DNA from: Ferrimonas balearica
GTDB taxonomy: Bacteria; Pseudomonadota; Gammaproteobacteria; Enterobacterales; Shewanellaceae
Direction: 5' to 3'
Assembly (NCBI RefSeq): GCF_019802085.1
Contig: NZ_JAHVHV010000001.1
Coordinates: 558,001-622,000 of the forward strand
Length of the DNA: 64,000 bases
The notes under the pieces are model-generated. The model was not told where the DNA came from and searched no databases. It saw only the letters and a program-made list of their open reading frames with translations. Below, piece after piece: positions 53,914 to 62,343 of the stretch. Positions within the stretch are counted from its first letter, which is position 1, and every line of letters begins with the position of its first letter. Both the position numbers and the translations under genes were made by a program.

Positions 53914-54879
53914 CTATCGTTGCAGCAGTTTGCCGGAGGGGTGGTTGGAGCCGTGCACCTGGTTGTGGCAGTTCAGGCAGCTTTGACCGGCGGTGAAGGC
54001 GCTGTCGCCACTGTTGAACAGCGGGGTGCCCGAGTGGGGGCTGGCATGACAGCTTTGGCACAGTTGCGGGGCACGCTGGGTCAGCATTGCCTCGTTTACG
54101 CTGCCATGGGGGTTGTGGCAGTTGGCGCAGTTGTCGACCACCGGGGCGTGCTCCCACAGCACGGGGCCGCGTTTCTCCGCATGGCAGACGTAGCAGTTGT
54201 CGTTCACTGAGATCTGGGTCAGCATCGCTTCGTTGAGCGAGCCATGGGGGTTGTGGCAGTCGACGCAGGTGATCTGTCCGGAGCGCATGGGGTGGGCGGA
54301 GCGCTGGTGCATCTGCGCCAGTTGCTGGCGGTGGCAGTCGGTGCAGTTTTCCATCGCCAGGCGCTTATCGCGGCTCGGGTCGTGCTCGGCATGCACATTG
54401 TGGCAGCTGGCGCAGGCCACCTCTTCGATGTCGTGAGTGCTGCCGTGCCAGGCCAAGCGGTCGTCGCCGCTGTGGCAGCTGAGGCAGACGCTGTTCTGGG
54501 CCGAGGCGCTGACGCGGGAGTCGGGGCCGAAGGTGATCATCGGTTCCTTGCCGCCGCGGTTGTGGTTACCCATGGGGCCGTGGCAGGCCTCGCACTGCAA
54601 CTGGCCGGCGGCCATGGGGCTGGCGGGGTTGGCGGTTCGGCCGTGGACGCCGCTGAACAGCGCCATCACGGTGTCGCTGCGCCGGTGGCACATCAGGCAG
54701 TTATCGGCGCCCTTGGCGGAGTAGTTGCCCGCCTCGAACTTCTCCACCAGGATGCGCTCCAACTCCTCCTCGGACAGCTCCTCCCAGGCGGCGGAGACGG
54801 TAAAGGAGAGAAACGGCAGGCAGATCAGCACCATCGCCCAGGCTGCGCGGCGCCACGTCCGGCTCACTTTGTTCATCAT
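53914..54879 (-). CDS. mtrA: MtrA/DmsE-family periplasmic decahaem cytochrome c, conduit 2
   Basis: This 321-residue exported cytochrome has a signal peptide (about residues 1-30) and ten CXXCH motifs: CLMCH, CEACH, CLSCH, CASCH, CTDCH, CVDCH, CYVCH, CANCH, CQSCH and CLNCH. It is clearly homologous to the conduit 1 protein along the whole length, including [18 protein letters not shown] and the final [14 protein letters not shown]. It is the first gene of the operon mtrA-mtrB-mtrC-like-11-haem. The divergent neighbour is cymA, which probably supplies its electrons. Confidence 0.94.
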   Translation of the reverse strand: MMNKVSRTWRRAAWAMVLICLPFLSFTVSAAWEELSEEELERILVEKFEAGNYSAKGADNCLMCHRRSDTVMALFSGVHGRTANPASPMAAGQLQCEACHGPMGNHNRGGKEPMITFGPDSRVSASAQNSVCLSCHSGDDRLAWHGSTHDIEEVACASCHNVHAEHDPSRDKRLAMENCTDCHRQQLAQMHQRSAHPMRSGQITCVDCHNPHGSLNEAMLTQISVNDNCYVCHAEKRGPVLWEHAPVVDNCANCHNPHGSVNEAMLTQRAPQLCQSCHASPHSGTPLFNSGDSAFTAGQSCLNCHNQVHGSNHPSGKLLQR

Positions 54880-55344
54880 TCCCCTGCTTCCTTTGCGGAT
54901 TTTGAGTGTTATGTCTGTGTTATTAAAAGGTTAATACCAGTCGAGCATAGCACGGAATCTCGCTCGAACCAGATTTTCTTCCAGTGAAAGTAGGGCTATT
55001 GAAGGGGCAACCGGGGAGGCAAAAGCGGGCGTCCAGGGCGTTGAGAGGAGGGCGGTCGCGGGAGTGAAACTTTTTACCCTTGGAGGTTGGGCCGGTGTGA
55101 TCGGCTTGGTGTTCGAGGCGAGGTTGGCGAAATCTTCACCGCGACTGTGGGTGACGCCTTAACCAAAGCGTTCCATCCGATTACGAGAAGTGTGATTGTA
55201 ATCATCAATTTACTTCGAAGGGGTCATTACAATTGGCCGCGAATTAGAGAATTTCTTCTGAGCGTTGCTGTCACCTTGTGCCTGGCCGCTCAAAGGCTAA
55301 AGCCCAATTACAAATTAAAACGCTTCTGGATCTGGAGACGAGTG
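54880..55344. other. Divergent regulatory region between conduit 2 and cymA
   Basis: These 465 bases hold no gene. The right part carries a CRP-type promoter for cymA (55191-55233). On the left a TATGCT -10-like hexamer reading toward mtrA (minus strand, 54944-54949) may be its promoter, but no CRP-like site lies at the distance seen for the other cytochrome genes. The AT-rich patch 54905-54940 is within the presumed mtrA leader. Confidence 0.5.
55191..55233 (+). promoter_or_regulatory. CRP-dependent promoter of cymA
   Basis: TGTGA-N6-TCATC (55191-55206) matches 8 of 10 consensus CRP bases. A TACAAT -10 hexamer (55228-55233) is centred 32 bp downstream, putting the CRP site near -41.5 of a start near 55240. 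There is no good -35, as expected for class II activation. The leader would be about 105 bases. Confidence 0.6.
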
Positions 55345-55908
55345 ATGAACTTCCGTGGACTGCTTAAACCGAGCGCAAAGTACTCCATCTTGGCTCTGCT
55401 GAGCATCGGTATTGCTGTGGGTGTCGTGGGTTACTTTGTAACTCAGCAAACGCTGCACGCCACCAGCACCGACGATTTCTGTATGACCTGCCACAGCAAC
55501 CACTCGCTGAAAGACGAAGTGCTGGCCTCTGCCCACGGTGGCGGTCGCTCCGGTGTGGTGGTTCAGTGTCAAGACTGTCACCTGCCGCACAACCCGGTTG
55601 AGTACCTGGTGAAGAAGATCATCGTGTCCAAGGACCTGATCGGCTACATGACCATCGACGGCTTCAACACCCAGGAGTGGCTGGACGCCAACCGTAAAGA
55701 GCAAGCTGACCTGGCCCTGGAGTACTTCCGTGCCAACGACTCCGCCAACTGTCAGCACTGCCACTCTCGCATCTACGAAGATCAGCCCGAGACCATGAAG
55801 AAGATGGCCCAGCGCATGCACGCTCGTAACTTCGAGAAGGCGCCGGAAGATCGCAAGACCTGTGTGGATTGCCACAAGGGCGTTGCCCACCCCTACCCGA
55901 AAGGCTAA
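55345..55908 (+). CDS. cymA: CymA, inner-membrane tetrahaem quinol dehydrogenase
   Basis: CymA oxidises menaquinol at the inner membrane and distributes electrons to periplasmic and outer-membrane reductases. The protein is 187 residues, the same length as Shewanella CymA, with one N-terminal anchor (about residues 12-33, KYSILALLSIGIAVGVVGYF) and four haem motifs CMTCH, CQDCH, CQHCH and CVDCH. Many segments agree with the Shewanella protein as I recall it (for example QQTLHATSTD and CVDCHKGVAHPYPKG). The gene is divergent from conduit 2 and followed by a terminator, so it is monocistronic. Confidence 0.96.
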   Translation: MNFRGLLKPSAKYSILALLSIGIAVGVVGYFVTQQTLHATSTDDFCMTCHSNHSLKDEVLASAHGGGRSGVVVQCQDCHLPHNPVEYLVKKIIVSKDLIGYMTIDGFNTQEWLDANRKEQADLALEYFRANDSANCQHCHSRIYEDQPETMKKMAQRMHARNFEKAPEDRKTCVDCHKGVAHPYPKG

Positions 55909-55924
55909 GGGTTAGCGAATCGCC

Positions 55925-55956
55925 AAAAGGCCGGTGCACTGCACCGGCCTTTTTTG
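55925..55956 (+). terminator. Terminator after cymA
   Basis: GGCCGGTGC pairs with GCACCGGCC around ACT, with a preceding A run and six T, 17 bases after the cymA stop codon. Confidence 0.92.
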
Positions 55957-56139
55957 TGCCCGAAACCCCGCGCAAAGGGTCCTACCTTCCTCTGTGTCTG
56001 ACCGACAAAAAGGCCGGTCAGAGTAAACTCTTTTCCCCCCTGGGCCCGGCTTTTCGACCCGGCAGCGACTTTTCTCCAAAGGTTGCCATTTAGTCGTCAG
56101 AACTTGGATCTAACGCAAATTTTTTGCGAGTGGGGGGAG

Positions 56140-56172
56140 TATACTCAAACTAAATGAGACTGATTAGCATTT
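56140..56172 (+). promoter_or_regulatory. feoAB promoter with overlapping Fur box
   Basis: A TATACT -10 hexamer (56140-56145) is followed after 6 bases by AAATGAGACTGATTAGCATTT (56152-56172 contains 21 bases: arms AAATG and CATTT around a TGATT core), a good match to the Fur box pattern. The box covers the likely start site just before feoA, so iron-loaded Fur would repress initiation directly. Confidence 0.75.
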
Positions 56173-56181
56173 GGATGAAGT

Positions 56182-56418
56182 ATGACCTTAGCGGAAATGG
56201 TAAATGGGCAAAAAGCCCGGGTCGCCAAATTCCAGGCCGACGGGCTGGAGTCCTCCACACAGTTGAAGTTGGCCGCCATGGGGCTGGCCCCGGGCTGTGA
56301 AGTGCAGTTGATCCGCCGCGCGCCCCTGGGCCGCTCCATCCAGCTCAAGCTGGCCGGCGCCTCCATCTGCCTGAACCACCAACTGGCCACCCAAGTCAGC
56401 GTCGAGGTGAACCAATGA
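56182..56418 (+). CDS. feoA: FeoA, small SH3-like ferrous iron transport protein
   Basis: This 78-residue cytoplasmic protein has the FeoA/SH3-like fold, with LKLAAMGLAPGCEVQLIRRAPLG being typical. FeoA binds FeoB and is needed for Fe(II) uptake. Its stop overlaps the feoB start by four bases (ATGA), so the two are translationally coupled. A Fur box lies 10 bases upstream of the start codon. No feoC is seen downstream. Confidence 0.93.
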   Translation: MTLAEMVNGQKARVAKFQADGLESSTQLKLAAMGLAPGCEVQLIRRAPLGRSIQLKLAGASICLNHQLATQVSVEVNQ

Positions 56419-58589
56419 GCAAGACCATCCTGTCTGTCGGTCTGCCCAACTCCGGCAAATCCACCCTGTTCAATGCCCTGACCGGCGGCCAGGCCAAAGT
56501 CGGCAACTGGGCCGGGGTCACCGTTGCGCAGAGCCTGGGCCAGCTGGAGCTGTCCGGCGAAGGCGTGACCCTGATGGACCTGCCGGGGCTCTACGACATG
56601 ACCCCCACCAACCAGGGCCCGGAAGATGAAGCCGTTTCCCAGCTGGCGCTGGCGAGCGGGGACTACCATGGCCTGCTGAACGTGGTGGACGCCACCCAGC
56701 TGGAACGCCACCTCTACCTGACGCTGCAGCTGCGTGAGCTGGGCGTTCCCATGGTGGTGGTGCTGAACAAGTGGGACGCCGCCTGCGCCAATGGCCAGCA
56801 GGTGGACGTGGCGCTGCTGGCCCAGCGTCTGGGCTGCCCGGTGCACGTGCTCTCCGCCCGCACCGAGGCGGGTGTGGGCACCGCCCGTGAGGCGCTGACC
56901 CAGCTGATGGCGGTGAGCAGTGCCTCTGCGCTGACCGTTGGCTACGGTGAGTCCGTTGAAGCCCGGCTGGACGGCCCCCGCCATCAGGCACTGGGTCAAC
57001 TGCTGGCCGAGGGGCCCCATTGGGTGAACGACATCGCCGCCTGCCGCCACCAGTGGGTGGCCGACGTGCTGCGCGATGCGGCCCTGACCCGTCCGGCCAG
57101 TGCCAGCCTGAGCGAGCGTCTGGACAAACTGGTGCTGCACCCCATCGCCGGGATCCCGGTGTTCCTGTTCATGATGTACCTGACCTTCATGTTCGCCATC
57201 CACGTGGGCAGCGCCTTTATCGACTTCTTTGACATCATGGCCGGTGCCATCTTCGTCGACGGCGTCGCCCTGGCCCTGGAGTCGGTCAATGCACCGGGCT
57301 GGCTGGTGGGTCTGCTGGCCAACGGCGTCGGCGCCGGTATCCAGACCGTGGCCACCTTTATTCCGGTGGTGGCCTTCCTGTTCGTGGCCCTGGGGCTGCT
57401 GGAGACCTCCGGTTACATGGCCCGCGCCGCTTTCGTGGTGGAAGGGGCGATGCAGAAGCTGGGCCTGCCGGGCAAAGCCTTCGTACCGCTGATCGTGGGG
57501 TTCGGTTGTAACGTGCCCTCCATCACCGCCACCCGCACCCTGGAGCTGCGCCGTCAGCGCATCATGACCGGCATGATGGCCCCCTTTATGTCCTGTGGTG
57601 CCCGTCTGCCGGTGTACGCCCTGTTCGCCACCGCCTTCTTCCCGGACAACGGCCAGAACCTGGTGTTCCTGTTGTACCTCATCGGTATCGTAATGGCGGT
57701 GCTGACCGGTCTGCTGCTGCGCCACACCCTGCTGCCGGGCAACAGCGGCACCACAGTGATGGAGCTGCCGGATTACGAACTGCCCACCCTGCGCCAGGTC
57801 ATGAGCCGCACCTGGCAGCGCACCCGCCAGTTCGTGCTGGGCGCCGGTAAAGTGATCGTGGTGGTGGTGACCCTGCTGAGCTTCCTCAACACCATGGGCA
57901 CCGACGGCACCATCGGTCACGAAGACACCGACCAGTCCCTGCTGGCCGTGGCCTCCCAGAAACTGACCCCCGCCTTTGCCCCCATGGGCATCGAGCAGGA
58001 AAACTGGCCGGCCACCGTGGGCATCATCACCGGGATCTTCGCCAAAGAGGCCGTGGTCGGCACCCTGAGCAGCCTTTACAGCCAGGGCGGCGACGAGGAG
58101 GGCGGTGACTGGGATCTGCTGGCCAGCTTCAACGAGGCCCTGGCCACCGTACCCGAGGCGCTGCTGGGCATCGAGGTCACAGATCCCCTGGGACTGAACA
58201 TCGGTGACGTCCACGACACCGACACCATGGCGGAGGAGTTCGGTTTCGAAACCGGCAGCCTGGCCAACCTGGAGAAGGGGTTTGGTAACCGCGCCGCAGC
58301 CTTTGCCTACCTGCTGTTCATCCTGCTCTACACCCCCTGTGTGGCGGTGATGGGCGCCATCGCCGGTGAGCTGGGCGGTCGCTGGGCGCTGTTTGCCGGC
58401 ACCTGGACCTTCGCCCTGGCCTACACCACGTCCACCCTGTTCTACCAGTTCGCCATCCAGGGGCTGGGGGCGCTGGGGTACCTGGGGCTGTTCGCGGCAC
58501 TGATGGCCAGCGTCTTTATGATGCTTCGCCGAGTGGGCCAGCGACAGCAGCGCGGCGTCGGGGACATTCCGGTAATGATGCGTGAGTGA
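56415..58589 (+). CDS. feoB: FeoB, ferrous iron transporter with G-protein domain
   Basis: This 724-residue inner-membrane Fe(II) transporter begins with a GTPase domain: G1 GLPNSGKST (residues 9-17), G3 DLPGLYDM and G4 NKWD near residue 119. A GDI-like linker follows, then a membrane region from about residue 240 with two Gate motifs. Conserved NVPSITATRTLE (about 360) and FMSCGARLPVYALF (about 393) are present. It takes up Fe(II) that Mtr-type metal reduction would release. It is coupled to feoA and ends before a hairpin terminator. Confidence 0.96.
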   Translation: MSKTILSVGLPNSGKSTLFNALTGGQAKVGNWAGVTVAQSLGQLELSGEGVTLMDLPGLYDMTPTNQGPEDEAVSQLALASGDYHGLLNVVDATQLERHLYLTLQLRELGVPMVVVLNKWDAACANGQQVDVALLAQRLGCPVHVLSARTEAGVGTAREALTQLMAVSSASALTVGYGESVEARLDGPRHQALGQLLAEGPHWVNDIAACRHQWVADVLRDAALTRPASASLSERLDKLVLHPIAGIPVFLFMMYLTFMFAIHVGSAFIDFFDIMAGAIFVDGVALALESVNAPGWLVGLLANGVGAGIQTVATFIPVVAFLFVALGLLETSGYMARAAFVVEGAMQKLGLPGKAFVPLIVGFGCNVPSITATRTLELRRQRIMTGMMAPFMSCGARLPVYALFATAFFPDNGQNLVFLLYLIGIVMAVLTGLLLRHTLLPGNSGTTVMELPDYELPTLRQVMSRTWQRTRQFVLGAGKVIVVVVTLLSFLNTMGTDGTIGHEDTDQSLLAVASQKLTPAFAPMGIEQENWPATVGIITGIFAKEAVVGTLSSLYSQGGDEEGGDWDLLASFNEALATVPEALLGIEVTDPLGLNIGDVHDTDTMAEEFGFETGSLANLEKGFGNRAAAFAYLLFILLYTPCVAVMGAIAGELGGRWALFAGTWTFALAYTTSTLFYQFAIQGLGALGYLGLFAALMASVFMMLRRVGQRQQRGVGDIPVMMRE

Positions 58590-58626
58590 CTGGAAACCGC
58601 GACCGTAAGTGGTTAAGTTATAAAGA

Positions 58627-58660
58627 GGAAGGCAGCGATTACGCTGCCTTCCTTCTTTTT
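58627..58660 (+). terminator. Hairpin terminator or attenuator between feoB and the tetrahaem genes
   Basis: An 11-bp stem GGAAGGCAGCG/CGCTGCCTTCC with a 4-base loop is followed by TTCTTTTT. It probably ends feoAB, though readthrough could couple the next two genes to iron control. Confidence 0.85.
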
Positions 58661-58688
58661 GACACCCAGAAAACTAGGGATGGGGACG

Positions 58689-59282
58689 ATGATGGACAAC
58701 CAAAGCGGCTGGCGTCGCCTCTGGCAGAAGCCCGGGGCCAAGTGGCGTCTGGGGATCCCCGTGGGGGCCCTCTTGTTATTCGTGGTCGGTGCCCTGGGCA
58801 CCGTGGGTTTCAACGTGGTGATCCACGAAACCAGCAGCGACGAGTTCTGCGTCAGCTGCCACGGCCCCTCCAAGTTTGCGGCCGAAGAGTGGCCGGAGCA
58901 CACCCATTACAACACCGCCTCCGGCGTTAAGGTGACCTGCGCGGACTGCCACGTGGCCAAGGAGTTCCTGCCCAAGATGTGGCGCAAGGTGCGGGCGATG
59001 AAAGAGGTCTACTACCAGACCCTGGGCACCTACAACACCCGGGAGAAGTTCGAGGCGCACCGCGAAGCGATGGCGGAGAGTGTCTGGGCCGAGATGAAGG
59101 AGACCGACTCTCGCGAATGTCGCAGCTGCCACAAGGTGGAGCTGATGGATTTTGCCCAGCAGAAGCGTGCCGCCGCCTCCATGCACCAGCGCATGGAGCA
59201 GATGGGCCGCACCTGCATCGATTGCCACAAGTACCTGGCCCACAACAAGCCGGGTCAGACCCCCGCGGAACAAGGAGAGTAA
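58689..59282 (+). CDS. NapC/NirT-family membrane tetrahaem cytochrome c (first of two)
   Basis: This 197-residue membrane-anchored quinol dehydrogenase has one N-terminal helix (about residues 21-44) and four CXXCH motifs: CVSCH, CADCH, CRSCH and CIDCH. It differs clearly from CymA, with a longer N-terminal basic region and a VAKEFLPKMWRKVRAMKEVYY helix. The ATG at 58689 (or 58692) is preceded by GGGGA. It is four bases upstream of a paralogue, forming a two-gene unit. No terminal reductase gene is adjacent, so the electron acceptor is unknown. Confidence 0.9.
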   Translation: MMDNQSGWRRLWQKPGAKWRLGIPVGALLLFVVGALGTVGFNVVIHETSSDEFCVSCHGPSKFAAEEWPEHTHYNTASGVKVTCADCHVAKEFLPKMWRKVRAMKEVYYQTLGTYNTREKFEAHREAMAESVWAEMKETDSRECRSCHKVELMDFAQQKRAAASMHQRMEQMGRTCIDCHKYLAHNKPGQTPAEQGE

Positions 59283-59285
59283 GCG

Positions 59286-59870
59286 ATGAGAGACGACAAC
59301 AAGGGGATCTGGCGGGTACCCACCGCCTGGTGGCGCTTCGGGGTCCCGTTTGGCGGCTTACTGGCCCTGGTGCTTGGGGTGATCGCCTGGGTGGGATTTG
59401 AGGCCTCACTGCACTGGAGCAGCACCGACGAGTTCTGCACCTCCTGTCACAACTCGCCCTCCGCCTGGGTGGCCGAGGAGTGGCACCAGACTGCCCACTA
59501 CAAGACCCGCTCCGGGGTGGCCGTACACTGTCACGACTGCCACATTCCCAAGGAGTTCTTCCCCAAGCTGTGGGTCAAGGGCACCAGCGCCGTGCACCAC
59601 ATCTACACCCAGCTGACCGGCACCTACACCGACAAGGCCAGTTTCGAGGCCCGGCGGGAGATGCTGGCTCAGCGCGTGTGGGACAAGATGCGCGCCAACG
59701 ACTCTCATGAGTGTCGCAGCTGCCACCTGGTGGAGCGGATGGACCCGGCGGCCCAGAGCGAAACCGCGGCCCAGTTCCACGAAGTGTTGGCGGACGCCGA
59801 TGGCGAGGTGACCTGCATCGATTGCCACGCCGGCATCGCCCACCATCTGCCTGGCCCGCCCTCGCCATAG
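59286..59870 (+). CDS. NapC/NirT-family membrane tetrahaem cytochrome c (second of two)
   Basis: This 194-residue protein is closely related to the preceding one, with one N-terminal membrane helix (about residues 16-38) and four CXXCH motifs (CTSCH, CHDCH, CRSCH, CIDCH). The shared (V/I)xKEFxPKxW segment and DSxECRSCHxVExMD show a tandem duplication. It should also oxidise quinol and reduce a periplasmic partner. Why two similar dehydrogenases stand side by side is unclear; heterodimer formation is one possibility. Confidence 0.9.
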   Translation: MRDDNKGIWRVPTAWWRFGVPFGGLLALVLGVIAWVGFEASLHWSSTDEFCTSCHNSPSAWVAEEWHQTAHYKTRSGVAVHCHDCHIPKEFFPKLWVKGTSAVHHIYTQLTGTYTDKASFEARREMLAQRVWDKMRANDSHECRSCHLVERMDPAAQSETAAQFHEVLADADGEVTCIDCHAGIAHHLPGPPSP

Positions 59871-59992
59871 AACCCCCATGGGGGGCGGCTTCCCGCCCCC
59901 CATCCCGCTGGTGGCATCTGGTGGTTGCGGCGCTTGGGAAGTTGTTGCAACATACCGCTTTTGACCGAGTTCCCTAGCCCAAGAGGATGCGC

Positions 59993-61666
59993 ATGAGCCA
60001 GCCGGACACCGAAGTACGTCCAAGCAACTTTATCCGCAACATTATCGATGAGGATCTGGCCTCCGGGAAGCACACCAGTGTGCACACCCGTTTTCCGCCG
60101 GAGCCCAACGGTTACCTGCACATTGGCCACGCCAAGTCCATCTGCCTGAACTTTGGCATCGCCCAGGATTACCAGGGCCAGTGCAACCTGCGCTTCGACG
60201 ACACCAACCCGGTCAAAGAGGACATCGAGTACGTGGACTCCATCAAGCGGGATGTCCACTGGCTGGGGTTCGAGTGGGACGGCGAGATCCGTTACTCCTC
60301 CGACTACTTCGACACCCTCTACGGCTATGCCGTGGAGCTGATCGAGAAGGGCCTGGCCTACGTCGATGAGCTCAGCCCCGAGGAGATCCGCGAATACCGT
60401 GGCACCTTGAAGCAGCCGGGCAAGCACAGCCCCTACCGGGATCGCCCCATCGAGGAGAACCTGGCGCTGTTCGAAAAGATGAAGAACGGTGAGATTGAAG
60501 AGGGCAAGGCCTGCCTGCGCGCCAAGATCGACATGGCCTCCTCCTTTATGGTGATGCGCGATCCCGTGCTCTACCGCATCAAGTTCGCCAGCCATCACCA
60601 GACCGGCGACAAGTGGTGCATCTACCCGATGTACGACTTCACCCACTGCATCTCCGATGCCCTGGAGGGGATCACCCACTCCCTGTGCACCCTGGAGTTC
60701 CAGGACAACCGCCGCCTGTATGACTGGGTGCTGGACAACATCAGCATCGAGTGTCAGCCGCGCCAGTACGAGTTCAGCCGCCTGAACCTGGAATACACCA
60801 TGATGTCCAAGCGCAAGCTGCAGCAGCTGGTGGTGGACGGTCATGTCTCCGGTTGGGACGATCCGCGGATGCCCACCATCTCCGGTCTGCGCCGTCGTGG
60901 CTACACCCCGGGCTCCATCGTCGAGTTCTGCAAGCGCATCGGTGTGACCAAGATGGACAACACCGTGGAGATGGGGATGCTGGAGGCCTGCATCCGGGAC
61001 GACCTCAACCAGAACGCCCCCCGCGCCATGGCGGTGCTGGACCCGGTCAAGGTGGTGCTGGAGAACTACCCGGCGGGCCAGGAGGAGATCCTGACTCTCG
61101 CCAACCACCCCTCCGACGAGTCCATGGGCAGCCGCGAAGTGCCCTTCTCTGGTGAGCTGTACATCGAGGCCGAGGATTTCCGCGAGGAAGCCAACAAGAA
61201 GTTCAAGCGCCTGGTGCTGGGTAAGAAGGTGCGTCTGCGTGGCGCTTACGTCATCACCGCCGAGCGGGTGGAGAAGGACGAGACCGGCAAGGTGACCACC
61301 ATCTTCTGCTCCGTAGATCTGGACACCCTGGGGGTCGATCCCGCCGATGGCGTCAAGCCCAAGGGTGTGATCCACTGGGTTTCCGCTGCCCACGCGGTGG
61401 ACGCCGAAGTGCGCCTCTACGACCGCCTGTTCAACGTACCCAACCCCAACGTGGGCGACCTGGAAGAGACGCTGAACCCGGAGTCCCTGACCGTGCTGCC
61501 CCACGCCAAGGTGGAGCCGGCCCTGGCGGGCGCCGAGGCGGAGAAGGCTTACCAGTTCGAGCGCACCGGCTACTTCTGTGCCGACAGCAAAGCGTCCACC
61601 GCCGAGCGTCCGGTGTTCAACCGCACCGTGGGCCTGCGCGACTCCTGGGCCAAGATCGCCGGCTGA
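59993..61666 (+). CDS. glnS: Glutaminyl-tRNA synthetase
   Basis: This 557-residue class I synthetase charges tRNA-Gln. The HIGH motif is in [12 protein letters not shown] (about residues 39-50), the KMSKR-type loop is MMSKRKL (about 268-274), and the C-terminal anticodon-binding beta-barrels are present. The ATG at 59993 is chosen because AAGAGG (59981-59986) is spaced 6 bases from it, whereas the in-frame ATG at 59987 touches the ribosome binding site. Confidence 0.97.
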   Translation: MSQPDTEVRPSNFIRNIIDEDLASGKHTSVHTRFPPEPNGYLHIGHAKSICLNFGIAQDYQGQCNLRFDDTNPVKEDIEYVDSIKRDVHWLGFEWDGEIRYSSDYFDTLYGYAVELIEKGLAYVDELSPEEIREYRGTLKQPGKHSPYRDRPIEENLALFEKMKNGEIEEGKACLRAKIDMASSFMVMRDPVLYRIKFASHHQTGDKWCIYPMYDFTHCISDALEGITHSLCTLEFQDNRRLYDWVLDNISIECQPRQYEFSRLNLEYTMMSKRKLQQLVVDGHVSGWDDPRMPTISGLRRRGYTPGSIVEFCKRIGVTKMDNTVEMGMLEACIRDDLNQNAPRAMAVLDPVKVVLENYPAGQEEILTLANHPSDESMGSREVPFSGELYIEAEDFREEANKKFKRLVLGKKVRLRGAYVITAERVEKDETGKVTTIFCSVDLDTLGVDPADGVKPKGVIHWVSAAHAVDAEVRLYDRLFNVPNPNVGDLEETLNPESLTVLPHAKVEPALAGAEAEKAYQFERTGYFCADSKASTAERPVFNRTVGLRDSWAKIAG

Positions 61667-61698
61667 TCCGGTTGGGGCGTTCGCGCCCCGTTAAACGC

Positions 61699-61727
61699 AA
61701 AAACGCCGACATCTGTCGGCGTTTTTT
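61699..61727. terminator. Bidirectional terminator between glnS and fur
   Basis: ACGCCGAC pairs with GTCGGCGT around a 4-base loop; an A run on the left and six T on the right let it serve both converging genes. Confidence 0.9.
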
Positions 61728-61746
61728 GTGTCTGGCGAACCGGACC

Positions 61747-62175
61747 TCAGTCGTTATGGTTGCACTGGTCGTTGGTGCAGTGGCCGTAGAGGTAGAGGCT
61801 GTGGTTGGTCAGGTTGATGTTGTGCTTCATGGCGATTTCGTGCTGACGGCGCTCGATCACCTCATCGGAGAACTCGATCACCTTGCCGCAATCCAGGCAG
61901 ACCAGGTGGTCGTGGTGGTGCTGGCTGGCCAGCTCGAACACCGCCTTGCCGCTTTCGAAGTGGTGCCGGGAGACGATACCGGCGTCATCAAACTGGTTGA
62001 GCACCCGGTAAACGGTGGCGAGGCCAATCTCTTCCCCGTGGTCCAGCAGCAGCTTGTAGAGCTCTTCCGCACTGATGTGTTGATTGTCGGGATTCTGAAG
62101 CAGTTCCAGGATCTTCACCCGCGGCAGGGTGACTTTGAGTCCCGCTTTTTTCAGCGCCTGGTTTTCGTCGGTCAT
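61747..62175 (-). CDS. fur: Ferric uptake regulator Fur
   Basis: This 142-residue DNA-binding repressor uses Fe(II) as co-repressor. It has an N-terminal winged helix (ALKKAGLKVTLPRVKILELL, then EEIGLATVYRVLNQFDDAGI) and a C-terminal dimerisation domain with the metal-binding HHHDHLVCLDCG motif and terminal HCTNDQCNHND cysteines. It lies 5.5 kb from feoAB, whose promoter carries a Fur box. No clear Fur box was found in its own upstream region. Confidence 0.95.
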   Translation of the reverse strand: MTDENQALKKAGLKVTLPRVKILELLQNPDNQHISAEELYKLLLDHGEEIGLATVYRVLNQFDDAGIVSRHHFESGKAVFELASQHHHDHLVCLDCGKVIEFSDEVIERRQHEIAMKHNINLTNHSLYLYGHCTNDQCNHND

Positions 62176-62343
62176 GTCTGTCTCGTCTGTCTGCTAGGCC
62201 GTACACCGCGGCGGATTCAATCCATTATATGGAGCCGGGCGAAAACATTAAACCACTCTCTGCAGATGGTTTTAACGCTACGGGCTTGAAATGGCAAAAA
62301 AATAGCCTCAGCATGGGGGAAAAATGGACGTCGAATAAAGCGG

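Noticed and set aside
54944-54986. A CRP site at the shared spacing for the conduit 2 operon
   Set aside because: At the position 32 bp from the TATGCT hexamer the sequence matches almost no CRP consensus bases. Other -10 candidates also failed.
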